Shown here piece after piece: positions 1 to 7,365 of a stretch of 64,000 nt of DNA (its first letter is position 1; each line of letters opens with the position of its first letter). The stretch comes from UBA1444 sp964601085 (GTDB taxonomy: Bacteria > Bacillota > Negativicutes > UBA1444): positions 152,649-216,648 of the forward strand of contig CAZRLN010000001.1 of NCBI GenBank assembly GCA_964601085.1. The letters run 5' to 3'. Position numbers and translations under genes: made by a program. A model generated the notes under the pieces. That model made no database searches, was not told where the DNA came from, and was given only the letters and a program-made list of their open reading frames with translations.

Positions 1-545
1 TCCTGCAGGCTGGACCATTCTGCCATGAGTTGCTTGTATTTTTGCGTATTCGGGTCGTCGGCGATCAACAGGCGCGGCAAAATATTGAACGCATACAACT
101 TCAGCTGCGGATGTTGCCGATGAACCTCGTTCAATAGCGCAAACATTTTCTCGGTATCCGCCGCGGAAACAGCCCCCTGACGTGATGCCAGCAATCCACC
201 ATGCAGGAGCATGTCGACGGAAATGATGGCAGCATCCGCCTGGGAAACGTGTTGCAACATCCACGAAACAATGGCGGCTTTGTTGGCGGGGCGATGATAG
301 TCGTCAAGCGTTTCCACCGGCGGCATTAAGATCTGAAACCCAGCCATACGGGCCAACTTGACGACATATTCCGTGCAGGGCGGCCTACTGTCAAGAGGAA
401 CAAGCAATATCACGCCTCGCGCCGGCGGCTCGGCAAGGGGAAGCGGCGTTGCAAGTTTGGCAAGATTCAGTTGATGTAGTGTCAACCAAGAGCCGGCGAA
501 AATGAAAAAAATCAAACCAAATAGCAGAAAAAATCTTCGAATCAT
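1..545 (-). CDS. DUF4127 family secreted/membrane-anchored protein, 5' part only
   Basis: I translated this frame directly; it starts at ATG 545 behind a GGAGGAG ribosome site and is still open at base 1, so the C-terminal part lies outside the window. The first ~25 residues are a hydrophobic signal peptide or anchor (MIRRFFLLFGLIFFIFAG). After it come VPLDSRPPCTEY, a PP-x-E step and SVDMLLHGGLLASR, which match my memory of the N-terminal signature of DUF4127 proteins (LPLDxRP, then D-x-x-x-x-GG-L-x-x-SR). The biochemical function of this family is unknown to me. It is transcribed away from rsmD, from the shared gap 546-643, where I see no convincing promoter. Family assignment is fairly firm; function is open. 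Confidence 0.8.
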   Translation of the reverse strand, partial: MIRRFFLLFGLIFFIFAGSWLTLHQLNLAKLATPLPLAEPPARGVILLVPLDSRPPCTEYVVKLARMAGFQILMPPVETLDDYHRPANKAAIVSWMLQHVSQADAAIISVDMLLHGGLLASRQGAVSAADTEKMFALLNEVHRQHPQLKLYAFNILPRLLIADDPNTQKYKQLMAEWSSLQ

Positions 546-643
546 GGCTCCTCCGCTGCCCAAACTGTTTTCAGGCGGCATTTTTTCAGGTAATATAGTA
601 CTAATGGGATTTTGGCGAAAGACAAGTTGGTGATGGGGCAGAT

Positions 644-1237
644 ATGAGAATAATTTCCGGGAGCGCCAAGGGCATTCGACTCAAAACGCCAAAGGGGATG
701 AATACAAGACCGACGGCGGACCGAGTCAAGGAATCGGTATTTGGGATTTTGGCGAATCGGCCGATTGACGCCGAAGTGCTGGATTTGTTTGCGGGGACGG
801 GAAATCTGGGGTTGGAGGCGCTGAGCAGGGGCGCTGCTTCGGCGTTATTCATCGACAAACAGGCGCAAAGCATCAAAATTATGATGGAAAACGCGTTATT
901 GACCGATTTGGCGGGACTGGCCATCATTTGCCGTGAAGATGTGATGCAGGCGTTGCGGCGGCTCGGCAATGAAGGAAAATCATTTGACCTGATTTTTTGT
1001 GATCCGCCTTATAATCTCGGCTTGGCGCCCAAGGTTTTGCAAATACTTGATGCAAGCCATGTTCTGCGCGAGGATGGAGTGTTGGTGTTGGAGCATTCAC
1101 GCCATGAAAAACTTCCGGAGGGATTAAAGAGGATTGTGGCGTATCGCAGCGAATCTTATGGAGAAACAGTTGTGAGTTTTTTCACGATACAGGAGGGAAC
1201 GCATAGTGAGAATTGCGGTGTGCCCCGGAAGCTTTGA
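644..1237 (+). CDS. rsmD: 16S rRNA (guanine966-N2)-methyltransferase RsmD
   Basis: The 197-residue protein has the RsmD layout: N-terminal RIISGSAKGIRLKTP, then TRPTADRVKESVFGIL, the SAM-binding loop DLFAGTGNLGLEAL and the catalytic N6/N2-methylase motif DPPYNLG. The family uses SAM to methylate a guanine of 16S rRNA during 30S assembly. It overlaps the downstream coaD by 32 bases; rsmD-coaD adjacency is common in Firmicutes and supports the call. The start ATG 644 is preceded by only a weak purine stretch (GGTGATGGGG), but the N-terminus fits the family without extension. Nothing looks damaged. Confidence 0.95.
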   Translation: MRIISGSAKGIRLKTPKGMNTRPTADRVKESVFGILANRPIDAEVLDLFAGTGNLGLEALSRGAASALFIDKQAQSIKIMMENALLTDLAGLAIICREDVMQALRRLGNEGKSFDLIFCDPPYNLGLAPKVLQILDASHVLREDGVLVLEHSRHEKLPEGLKRIVAYRSESYGETVVSFFTIQEGTHSENCGVPRKL

Positions 1238-1691
1238 TCCGGTGACACTCGGCCATCTCGACATTTTCGAGCGGGCGGCAAAAATGTTTGATGTAGTAAT
1301 CGTAGCGGTTTTTCACAATCCTGGCAAGCGTCCAGCATTTTCCATGGAAGAAAGGGTCCAGTTATTGAAGGAAGCTACGGGTCATATCCCGAATATACAA
1401 GTGGATTGTTTTTCCGGCTTGCTCAACGAATATGTCCGAAGCCGCAATACCAACATCATCGTACGCGGACTGCGGGCGTTGACGGATTTCGAATATGAGT
1501 TTCAGCGGGCCCTGCTGATCAAGCACGTGGATCCAGATATTGAGACCGTTTTCATGATGACAAGCAGCGAATATTCGTTTGTCAGTTCCTCGGCGACTAA
1601 GGAACTTGCCAAGTTTGGCGGTTCTATTCACGGACTTGTTCCGCTAAATGTGGAAGAACAGATTTTTCGACGGTTGAATGACCGGGCGTAA
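1206..1691 (+). CDS. coaD: Phosphopantetheine adenylyltransferase CoaD
   Basis: This 161-residue cytosolic enzyme transfers AMP from ATP to 4'-phosphopantetheine, the penultimate step of coenzyme A synthesis. The nucleotidyltransferase signature is at the N-terminus (PGSFDPVTLGHLDIFERA, with the T-x-G-H motif), the substrate region is IVRGLRALTDFEYE, and the second ATP motif is SSSATKELA near residue 130. Length is the usual ~160. It starts at GTG 1206, eight to nine bases after AGGAGG (1191-1196), inside the end of rsmD, so the two are translationally coupled. CoA made here feeds ACP in the fab cluster further on. Confidence 0.97.
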   Translation: MRIAVCPGSFDPVTLGHLDIFERAAKMFDVVIVAVFHNPGKRPAFSMEERVQLLKEATGHIPNIQVDCFSGLLNEYVRSRNTNIIVRGLRALTDFEYEFQRALLIKHVDPDIETVFMMTSSEYSFVSSSATKELAKFGGSIHGLVPLNVEEQIFRRLNDRA

Positions 1692-1708
1692 GAAAGGATG
1701 TGGCATTC

Positions 1709-2227
1709 ATGAAAGTGGAAGAAATTCTGGAAGAGATGGAGAATATCCTGTTGGAATCAGGCCGGGTGCCATTTACGAACAAGCGGTTGGTGGAAGAAGA
1801 TGATATGGCGCGCTTGATTGATGAGCTTCGGGACGCCATGCCTTCACAATTGGTAGAGGCGGGACGGATCGTCAGCGATCGTCAGCGCATTTTGGAAGAA
1901 GCGCAACAAAAGTCTGATGAAATTATCCAGCAGGCAAAGGCTTACCATAGCAAATTGACGGATGAAAACCTTATCACCCGTCAAGCCCAGGAGCAAGCCA
2001 ATGAAATTGTAACCAACGCCCGCAAGGAATCGGAACAAACATTGCGTGAAGCGGAAGAAAAAGCTGCCGAAATCATGGATCAGGCGCAAAAAAGCGCCCA
2101 GGAACTGGCGGTTGATGCGGCGAGCTATGCGGATCAAGTATTTGAGCTGGTAGAGGCCAATTTGTCGCAGTCGCTCGAGACAGTGCGAAAAGGACATGAC
2201 GATTTGAAACAACAATTTCGCAAATAA
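1709..2227 (+). CDS. Coiled-coil protein of unknown function (ATP synthase b-subunit-like)
   Basis: I do not recognise a named family. The 172-residue protein begins MKVEEILEEMENILLESGRV; after ~55 residues it becomes one long alanine/glutamate/glutamine-rich helix (about residues 55-140) with heptad spacing, resembling the stalk of ATP synthase subunit b or DivIVA-type coiled coils. There is no signal peptide or membrane segment, so it is probably cytosolic or peripherally bound. A GTG at 1700 is in frame, but AAAGGA (1693-1698) is correctly spaced only for ATG 1709. It follows coaD by 17 bases and converges on tmcAL with a 7-base gap. A structural or division-associated role is possible but unproven. 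Confidence 0.75.
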   Translation: MKVEEILEEMENILLESGRVPFTNKRLVEEDDMARLIDELRDAMPSQLVEAGRIVSDRQRILEEAQQKSDEIIQQAKAYHSKLTDENLITRQAQEQANEIVTNARKESEQTLREAEEKAAEIMDQAQKSAQELAVDAASYADQVFELVEANLSQSLETVRKGHDDLKQQFRK

Positions 2228-2234
2228 GACCGTA

Positions 2235-3482
2235 TCACTCGGACAAATGGAAGGCGGATCGGCAAAAGTCGAGCCCGCCTTTTCTATTGTCCGGCTTGGG
2301 CAAACAGAGCGTGAATAAATTGGTTGCGGTGACATCAACGGCCAGCATGGCTTGCGGCAATGGCAAAATATCGTTGTGATACGTGCGAACATTCAAAAAC
2401 TTTGTGGTTTTTGTGATGATCGGAATATCGGCATGCCGGGATATGATGCGCAAGGCTTTTTGTCCGCGAGAATTCAGGGCCAGCACTCTGGCGTATAACG
2501 GACCGACGGCGTCAAATTCGGCAAGTTGCGAGGATGTGGTTTCCAGCAGCAAGTGCGCCAAAATTCTTTGCAGGCGGGAATAGGGATAACGTTTTGATTT
2601 GAGGAGCATCAGCAGGTCGGTTACGGTTCCCGCTTGATCAGCCGCTTTGCGCAGACGGTTTTCCAGTCCCTCAGATAGTTCCGGGATGCTTTGCAACTGC
2701 TCGTCGGGCAGCCGCCGAATTCTGGATAGAATAGCGGGATCCAGATAAGAGGGGTTCGTTGGCGCCCACCCCGAAGCGAAAAGGTCCTGGATATTTTGCC
2801 GTGCGAAGTCGGGCAAGGCGTTCAGTGCATCGGCGGGTGGAATGATGGATTGCCGCAGTGCATGACGGAGAGCGGTCGCGCTGGAAAATTTTCCGGACAT
2901 CGCTGTGTCGTGGTAATGGCTGCCGATTCGACGAATTGGCAAGGCGCTCATATATGGGGCATAGTTTTTAATTGCTCGTAGATACTCAATCGCGAGTATA
3001 TTGTTGGGTGATTTGATCAAATTGTCGGTTGTGAAGGAATGGCTTACCAACGCATCAGCCATCGCGGCGGCATACGGTTTGCCATCCTTTAAATTTTGTT
3101 TTAGCCGGGCAATGACAGATTGGTTGTCCAAGGCCTCGGCCGCCATCTGCAAGAGATCCGGATTTGCCTCTTCAGCACCAAACGAAAGATGGCCGACGAT
3201 CCCCAGCCGGTGTAAGAGTTGAACTCCCCCAGTGGCAAAATACTGAGCGCTGCGGGCGGCAAATACCGTCGGCAATTCCAGCACCAGGTCCACTCCTGCG
3301 GATACCGCGATTTTCGCTCGCTGCCATTTGTCAATAATAGCGATTTCGCCGCGTTGCATAATATGGCCGCTCATGACGGCGATCACCACGTCGGCGTCGC
3401 TGCGGGCGCGCGCCTGCGCCGCATGATAGGCGTGACCATTGTGAAACGGATTATATTCGGCGATAATGCCTGTTGCACGCAT
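2235..3482 (-). CDS. tmcAL: tRNA(Met) cytidine acetate ligase TmcAL (YlbM family)
   Basis: The 415-residue protein starts RATGIIAEYNPFHNGH, the HxGH-type nucleotidyltransferase motif of YlbM/TmcAL, and carries SGHIMQRGEIAIIDKW and GVDLVLELP, both typical of the family. TmcAL uses ATP and acetate to make N4-acetylcytidine at the wobble position of elongator tRNA-Met. It is transcribed opposite to its neighbours from a start at 3482 behind AAAGGA. Its 3' end stops 7 bases from the end of the coiled-coil gene, so any terminator must lie within the coding ends. Placement next to coaD and before ackA matches many Firmicutes. Confidence 0.92.
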   Translation of the reverse strand: MRATGIIAEYNPFHNGHAYHAAQARARSDADVVIAVMSGHIMQRGEIAIIDKWQRAKIAVSAGVDLVLELPTVFAARSAQYFATGGVQLLHRLGIVGHLSFGAEEANPDLLQMAAEALDNQSVIARLKQNLKDGKPYAAAMADALVSHSFTTDNLIKSPNNILAIEYLRAIKNYAPYMSALPIRRIGSHYHDTAMSGKFSSATALRHALRQSIIPPADALNALPDFARQNIQDLFASGWAPTNPSYLDPAILSRIRRLPDEQLQSIPELSEGLENRLRKAADQAGTVTDLLMLLKSKRYPYSRLQRILAHLLLETTSSQLAEFDAVGPLYARVLALNSRGQKALRIISRHADIPIITKTTKFLNVRTYHNDILPLPQAMLAVDVTATNLFTLCLPKPDNRKGGLDFCRSAFHLSE

Positions 3483-3603
3483 TGTCAGTCGGTTCCTTTT
3501 ATAATATAATTACTTCGAAATTAGTTTCGGGCGTGAATGGGTATTATCCTGCCAGTCGGGCAATTTTCGCCTGATTCATTTTAGCATTTTGGGAGGGAAA
3601 AAC

Positions 3604-4809
3604 GTGAAAGTTCTTGTAGTAAATTGTGGCAGTTCTTCGCTCAAGTATCAATTGTTCGACATGACGGATGAAAGCGTATTGGCCAAAGGACTGGTGGAAC
3701 GGATCGGCATTGAAGGCTCCATTTTGAACCATCAGCCGACTGGCAAAGCAAAAGTTCCGTTAACTGCCGACATCAAAAATCATACCATTGCCATCAAAAT
3801 GGTTTTGGACGCATTGACGGATCCGGAACACGGTGTTGTTGCCGATATTAACGAAATCGATGCGATTGGGCACCGGGTCGTGCATGGCGCTGAGAAGTTC
3901 AGCGATTCCGTTTTGATTACCCCGGCTGTCATGGCGGCGTTGGAAGAATTCGTGGAATTGGCTCCGTTGCACAATCCGCCCAATATTTCTGGCATCAACG
4001 CCTGCGCCGACATATTGCCGAATGTGCCCCAGGTTGGAGTGTTTGATACGGCTTTTCACCAGACTATGCCGCAGTACGCTTTTTTATACGGAATTCCCTA
4101 TGAGGCCTATAAAAAATATGGCGTCCGCCGGTATGGCTTCCATGGAACATCCCACAAATTTGTTTCCCAGCGGGCTGCCGAATTGGTGGGCGATCACATG
4201 ACCAATCTGCGGATCATTACTTGCCATTTGGGCAATGGCGCCAGCATTTCCGCCGTCAAAAACGGTAAATCAATCGATACCAGCATGGGTTTCACCCCCT
4301 TGCAAGGTTTGGTAATGGGCACTCGTTGCGGCGATATCGACCCGGCGATTCCTGCCTATTTGATGAAAAAAATGAATTTGTCTCCTGACGAGATTGATTC
4401 CTATCTCAATAAAAAATCCGGGGTGCTTGGTATATCCGGCTTGTCCAGCGATTTCCGCGACCTGGACGATGCAGCCGATAAAGGAAATGAACGGGCGCAA
4501 CTGGCGATCGACGTATTTGCGTATACGGTTCGGAAATACATTGGCAGTTATGCAGCTGCCATGGGTGGCGTCGACGCGATTGTATTCACCGCCGGCTTGG
4601 GTGAGAATTCCGCCCGTATGCGGGATCAGATCTGTAATGGCCTGGAGTTCCTCGGAACGCGCATTGATCCGGTCAAGAACGCTGTTCGGGGAAAAGAACA
4701 GGTAATCAGCGTTGACGGATCAAAAGTAAAGATACTGGTGATTCCCACCAACGAAGAACTGATGATCGCCCGGGATACGAAAAAGATTTGCATTCCATTG
4801 ATGAAGTGA
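3604..4809 (+). CDS. ackA: Acetate kinase
   Basis: The 401-residue protein opens VLVVNCGSSSLKYQLFDM and has GHRVVHGAEKFSDS, VGVFDTAFHQTMP, RRYGFHGTSHKFV, HLGNGASISAVKNGKSIDT and FTAGLGENS, the full set of acetate kinase phosphate- and nucleotide-binding motifs. It converts acetyl phosphate and ADP to acetate and ATP, the energy-yielding end of acetogenic or fermentative metabolism. I start it at GTG 3604 behind GGGAGG (3591-3596); an upstream in-frame TTG (3589) overlaps that site. It has its own gap upstream, shared with the divergent tmcAL. No pta neighbour is present, so phosphotransacetylase must be encoded elsewhere. Confidence 0.97.
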   Translation: MKVLVVNCGSSSLKYQLFDMTDESVLAKGLVERIGIEGSILNHQPTGKAKVPLTADIKNHTIAIKMVLDALTDPEHGVVADINEIDAIGHRVVHGAEKFSDSVLITPAVMAALEEFVELAPLHNPPNISGINACADILPNVPQVGVFDTAFHQTMPQYAFLYGIPYEAYKKYGVRRYGFHGTSHKFVSQRAAELVGDHMTNLRIITCHLGNGASISAVKNGKSIDTSMGFTPLQGLVMGTRCGDIDPAIPAYLMKKMNLSPDEIDSYLNKKSGVLGISGLSSDFRDLDDAADKGNERAQLAIDVFAYTVRKYIGSYAAAMGGVDAIVFTAGLGENSARMRDQICNGLEFLGTRIDPVKNAVRGKEQVISVDGSKVKILVIPTNEELMIARDTKKICIPLMK

Positions 4810-4824
4810 GTGGAATGACTTTTC

Positions 4825-4853
4825 TTGACAAGCCTGCGGAGCATCGCTATAAT
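4825..4853 (+). promoter_or_regulatory. Consensus sigma-A promoter for the DUF177-rpmF unit
   Basis: TTGACA at 4825-4830 and TATAAT at 4848-4853 are separated by exactly 17 bases, a perfect vegetative consensus. The expected transcription start is near 4860, only about a dozen bases before TTG 4872 and touching the ribosome site (AAGGTGAT, 4858-4865). The 5' leader would therefore be extremely short. Confidence 0.88.
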
Positions 4854-4871
4854 GGGTAAGGTGATTGACCC

Positions 4872-5345
4872 TTGGTAAGAGTGGATATCTCTCAAATAAT
4901 TGACCATGTTGGTGGTATCCAACCTTTTTCCGTTGTTGTTGCTTCGCAAGACATCGGGGAAAATGAACCATGGGTTCAAGAGGATATTTCGGTGTCGGGT
5001 CAAATTGTCAATGTCGGGACTGTTTTTCGTCTGACAGGGACTATCACGGCCAATGCGGACTTGGAATGTTGCCGTTGTCTCCAGGCTTTTGAGCGAGCGG
5101 TCAGTTTTGAATTCGAGGAAGAATTCGATGTGTTGGCATTCGGTTATCCGGATGACTGGGTTGATATTGCTGAACCGATTCGGGCAGCTTTGATTTTCCA
5201 GGAACCAATGCAACCTTTGTGCAATGACGACTGCAAAGGCTTGTGCCCCTATTGCGGCGCTGATAGAAATCAGACGGATTGTGGTTGTAACAAAGAGGTA
5301 ATCGATCCGAGACTTGCTTCTCTGCAACGGTTGCTGGAAAAATGA
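4872..5345 (+). CDS. yceD: DUF177 (YceD) family protein, 23S rRNA accumulation/L32-linked
   Basis: This 157-residue protein belongs to the DUF177/YceD family, recognised by the cysteine pairs LECCRCL (near residue 60) and LCNDDCKGLCPYCGADRN in the C-terminal half, and by its position directly before rpmF. The family is linked to 23S rRNA or large-subunit maturation; the molecular role is not settled. I start at TTG 4872 because AAGGTGAT (4858-4865) is well spaced and the resulting MVRVDISQI N-terminus resembles relatives; GTG 4881 is the alternative. It is transcribed from a perfect promoter with almost no leader and is co-transcribed with rpmF 48 bases on. Confidence 0.9.
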   Translation: MVRVDISQIIDHVGGIQPFSVVVASQDIGENEPWVQEDISVSGQIVNVGTVFRLTGTITANADLECCRCLQAFERAVSFEFEEEFDVLAFGYPDDWVDIAEPIRAALIFQEPMQPLCNDDCKGLCPYCGADRNQTDCGCNKEVIDPRLASLQRLLEK

Positions 5346-5393
5346 ATTGTGATGACTCTACTATAGAGTGGCACGTGAAGGAGGTGTAATGAC

Positions 5394-5573
5394 ATGGCGG
5401 TACCCAAGCGGAAACTTTCTAATTCACGCAAAAATCGGCGTAGGGCGAATTGGAAGCTCACAGCTCCCAATCTTTCGGCCTGCCCACATTGCCACGAACT
5501 GAGAATGCCTCACCGGGTTTGTCCGGAATGCGGTTATTATGACGGAAAAGAAGTAATCAAACAGGCGGAATAA
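5394..5573 (+). CDS. rpmF: Large ribosomal subunit protein bL32 (zinc-ribbon form)
   Basis: I found this 59-residue protein by direct translation. It starts AVPKRKLSNSRKNRRR, the invariant bL32 N-terminus, and carries two cysteine pairs, CPHC and CPEC, that form a zinc ribbon. This is the zinc-containing (C+) version, so the cell may also carry a zinc-free paralogue elsewhere. AAGGAGGTG lies 9-10 bases before ATG 5394. It is the second gene of the DUF177 transcript, and a strong terminator follows at 5601. Confidence 0.97.
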   Translation: MAVPKRKLSNSRKNRRRANWKLTAPNLSACPHCHELRMPHRVCPECGYYDGKEVIKQAE

Positions 5574-5600
5574 GATCAGTATTGATTTATGTACAGGAAG

Positions 5601-5630
5601 AAAGGATCGGGCATGCCTGGTCCTTTTTTT
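5601..5630 (+). terminator. Rho-independent terminator after rpmF
   Basis: The arms AAAGGATCGGG and CCTGGTCCTTT pair over about ten positions, with G-T wobbles, around a short GCAT-type loop. Seven T residues follow directly (5624-5630). It ends the DUF177-rpmF transcript. Confidence 0.85.
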
Positions 5631-5670
5631 GTTGCATGGAAAGAATGCGCGAGGGATAGGACGTGAAACA

Positions 5671-6651
5671 GTGTTGGAACAAGTATTGCCCGACATATAT
5701 CGGATAGAGGTTCCCATTCCCCACAGTCCGTTGAAAGCAACCAACGCCTATCTTATTCGGGGAAACGAACGCAACTTATTGGTGGATACCGGACAGAATC
5801 GGCCGGAAAGTTTGAACGCTCTGAAAGAAGGGCTGAGTAAGCTTTCGGTTGATCTTGGCGTGACTGATATTTTTCTTACGCATATGCATGCGGACCATTC
5901 CGGCTTGCTTCCGTTTATCAAAACCGCAACAACGCGCGTTTATGCCAGCGCGGAAGATGCCGGGCGGGTCAACTACATGTTGACAGCCGATGACCCGATG
6001 AAAAACTTGTACCATGCGGCCATCCGAAATGGGTTTTCATCGGAAGAAGCGAAACTGGCCATCCGGCGTCATCCCGGCAATGCCGCAGGCAAGCAGGCGC
6101 CGCTGGAGTTTTCGTTTATCGAGGATGGCGATGGAGTGCAGGTTGCGAATTATCATTTTGTTTGTATTGCAACGCCGGGGCATACGCAGGGCCACATCTG
6201 TCTTTATGAACCTGAAAAACGCTTTCTGATTTCCGGCGATCATATCCTTGGCGACATAAGTCCCAATATTACTCATTTTTTGGGTGAGGGCGATCCTTTG
6301 GCGGATTTTCTCGGCTCCTTGAAGAAGGTGGAGAATTTAATGGTTGATAAAGTCTTGCCAGGTCATCGACGTATCTTTACCGATTGCCGCGGGCGGATCC
6401 GTGAATTGATTGAGCATCATCAACGCCGAGCCGCGGAGGTTCTGCGGATATTGTCGGACGCTCCTGCAACCGGATATCTGGTGGCAGCCCGGATGACTTG
6501 GGACATGGTTTACCGTGACTGGACAGAGGTTGCGCCGGCCCAGAAATATTTCGCGACAGGAGAGGCCTTGTCACATATTCATTTTCTGGAACGACAAGGG
6601 TTGGTGCGCCGCCGGGAAGAACCGGAGATCGTTTGGTACTGCCGGTCATAA
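5671..6651 (+). CDS. Metallo-beta-lactamase fold hydrolase with C-terminal winged-helix-like region
   Basis: The 326-residue protein carries the metallo-hydrolase signature THMHADHSG near residue 75, a second metal histidine in TPGHTQGHICLY and aspartate/histidine ligands in ISGDHILGD and VLPGHRRIF, so the two-metal site looks complete. The last ~90 residues (HHQRRAAEVLRIL to the end) resemble the winged-helix tail of LACTB2-like or glyoxalase II-like hydrolases. The substrate is unknown; thioesters, phosphodiesters or RNA are all possible. I start at GTG 5671 behind AGGAC; an in-frame TTG 34 bases earlier starts inside the terminator and is unlikely. It stands alone between two terminators. 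Confidence 0.88.
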   Translation: MLEQVLPDIYRIEVPIPHSPLKATNAYLIRGNERNLLVDTGQNRPESLNALKEGLSKLSVDLGVTDIFLTHMHADHSGLLPFIKTATTRVYASAEDAGRVNYMLTADDPMKNLYHAAIRNGFSSEEAKLAIRRHPGNAAGKQAPLEFSFIEDGDGVQVANYHFVCIATPGHTQGHICLYEPEKRFLISGDHILGDISPNITHFLGEGDPLADFLGSLKKVENLMVDKVLPGHRRIFTDCRGRIRELIEHHQRRAAEVLRILSDAPATGYLVAARMTWDMVYRDWTEVAPAQKYFATGEALSHIHFLERQGLVRRREEPEIVWYCRS

Positions 6652-6675
6652 ATCAAAATCAAGATTCCCATATCG

Positions 6676-6709
6676 AAAAAAGTCTGATCTTTGCGGTCGG
6701 ACTTTTTTT
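6676..6709 (+). terminator. Rho-independent terminator after the metallo-hydrolase gene
   Basis: AAAAAGTCTGATC pairs with GGTCGGACTTTTT through a five-base loop, with two G-T wobbles, and the 3' arm runs into a T tract ending at 6709. It isolates the hydrolase gene from the fab operon promoter 14 bases on. Confidence 0.88.
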
Positions 6710-6722
6710 ATTTTCGTATCTC

Positions 6723-6751
6723 TTGCATTGGGATACAGCAGCAGTTATAAT
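6723..6751 (+). promoter_or_regulatory. Sigma-A promoter of the fapR-plsX-fab operon
   Basis: TTGCAT at 6723-6728 and TATAAT at 6746-6751 are 17 bases apart. The predicted start is near 6758, inside the FapR operator at 6756-6772, so bound FapR would block initiation. Confidence 0.85.
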
Positions 6752-6755
6752 CATT

Positions 6756-6772
6756 TTAGTAGCAGATAATAA
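6756..6772 (+). promoter_or_regulatory. FapR operator
   Basis: The 17-mer TTAGTAGCAGATAATAA is an imperfect palindrome; its left half TTAGTA and right half TAATAA differ from perfect symmetry by one base. It matches the form I remember for FapR sites (TTAGTA-n5-TACTAA). It lies immediately downstream of the -10 element of the promoter that drives fapR itself, which is the classical autoregulatory position. Malonyl-CoA or malonyl-ACP would release the repressor. Confidence 0.85.
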
Positions 6773-6802
6773 TATCAAGTGATATGAACTGGTGTGAAGA
6801 AG

Positions 6803-7360
6803 ATGGCGCGACAACCAAAAAAACTGCGGCACGAGCAATTGAAGAATATGATGGAACGATCTCCCTTTGTTACGGACGAGGAGTTGGCTGCTCAGCTTAA
6901 AGTGAGCATCCAAACAATTCGTCTGGACCGGATGGAGCTGGGGATCCCTGAGCTGCGCGAGCGGACCCGTCAGGCGGCGCAGGAAGCTCATGCCAATCCC
7001 AAAGCGATCGCCAGCCATGATATGACGGGAGAGATATTGGATCTTGAATTGGGTCATACCGGGATTTCTACCTTGGTCGTGACTCCGGATATGGTGTTCG
7101 AAAAAACTCATGTTGCTCGGGGCCATTATATTTTTGCGCAGGCAAACTCTTTGGCATTGGCTGTGATGGACGCACCGGCCGCCGTCACGGGAGTCGCCAA
7201 CATCAAGTTCAAGGCTCCGGTTCGTGAAGGGGAGCGGTTGGTTGCCAAAGCCGAGATCATTCGCACCCGCGCCAATAAAAACTTTATTTGGGTGAAGACT
7301 CGTTCAGGGACGCAAGAAGTTTTTCGGGCTAAATTTATTATGGTTTCGTTGGAAGGATGA
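6803..7360 (+). CDS. fapR: Transcriptional repressor of fatty acid synthesis FapR
   Basis: The 185-residue protein has a DeoR-like helix-turn-helix at residues ~15-45 (VTDEELAAQLKVSIQTIRLDR, with IPELRER after it) and a hot-dog fold effector domain (ASHDMTGEILDLELG to the C-terminus) that in FapR binds malonyl-CoA or malonyl-ACP. Length matches the family (~188). I start at ATG 6803 rather than the in-frame GTG 6794, because GGTG at 6791-6794 then acts as the ribosome site; this choice is not certain. It heads the operon and has its operator 30 bases upstream, so it is autoregulated and coordinates plsX and the fab genes. Confidence 0.95.
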   Translation: MARQPKKLRHEQLKNMMERSPFVTDEELAAQLKVSIQTIRLDRMELGIPELRERTRQAAQEAHANPKAIASHDMTGEILDLELGHTGISTLVVTPDMVFEKTHVARGHYIFAQANSLALAVMDAPAAVTGVANIKFKAPVREGERLVAKAEIIRTRANKNFIWVKTRSGTQEVFRAKFIMVSLEG

Positions 7361-7365
7361 CAAAA

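Noticed and set aside
546..643. Divergent promoter pair between the DUF4127 gene and rsmD
   Set aside because: TTTTCA-17-TAATAT can be found, but both hexamers are weak and I cannot separate it from chance.
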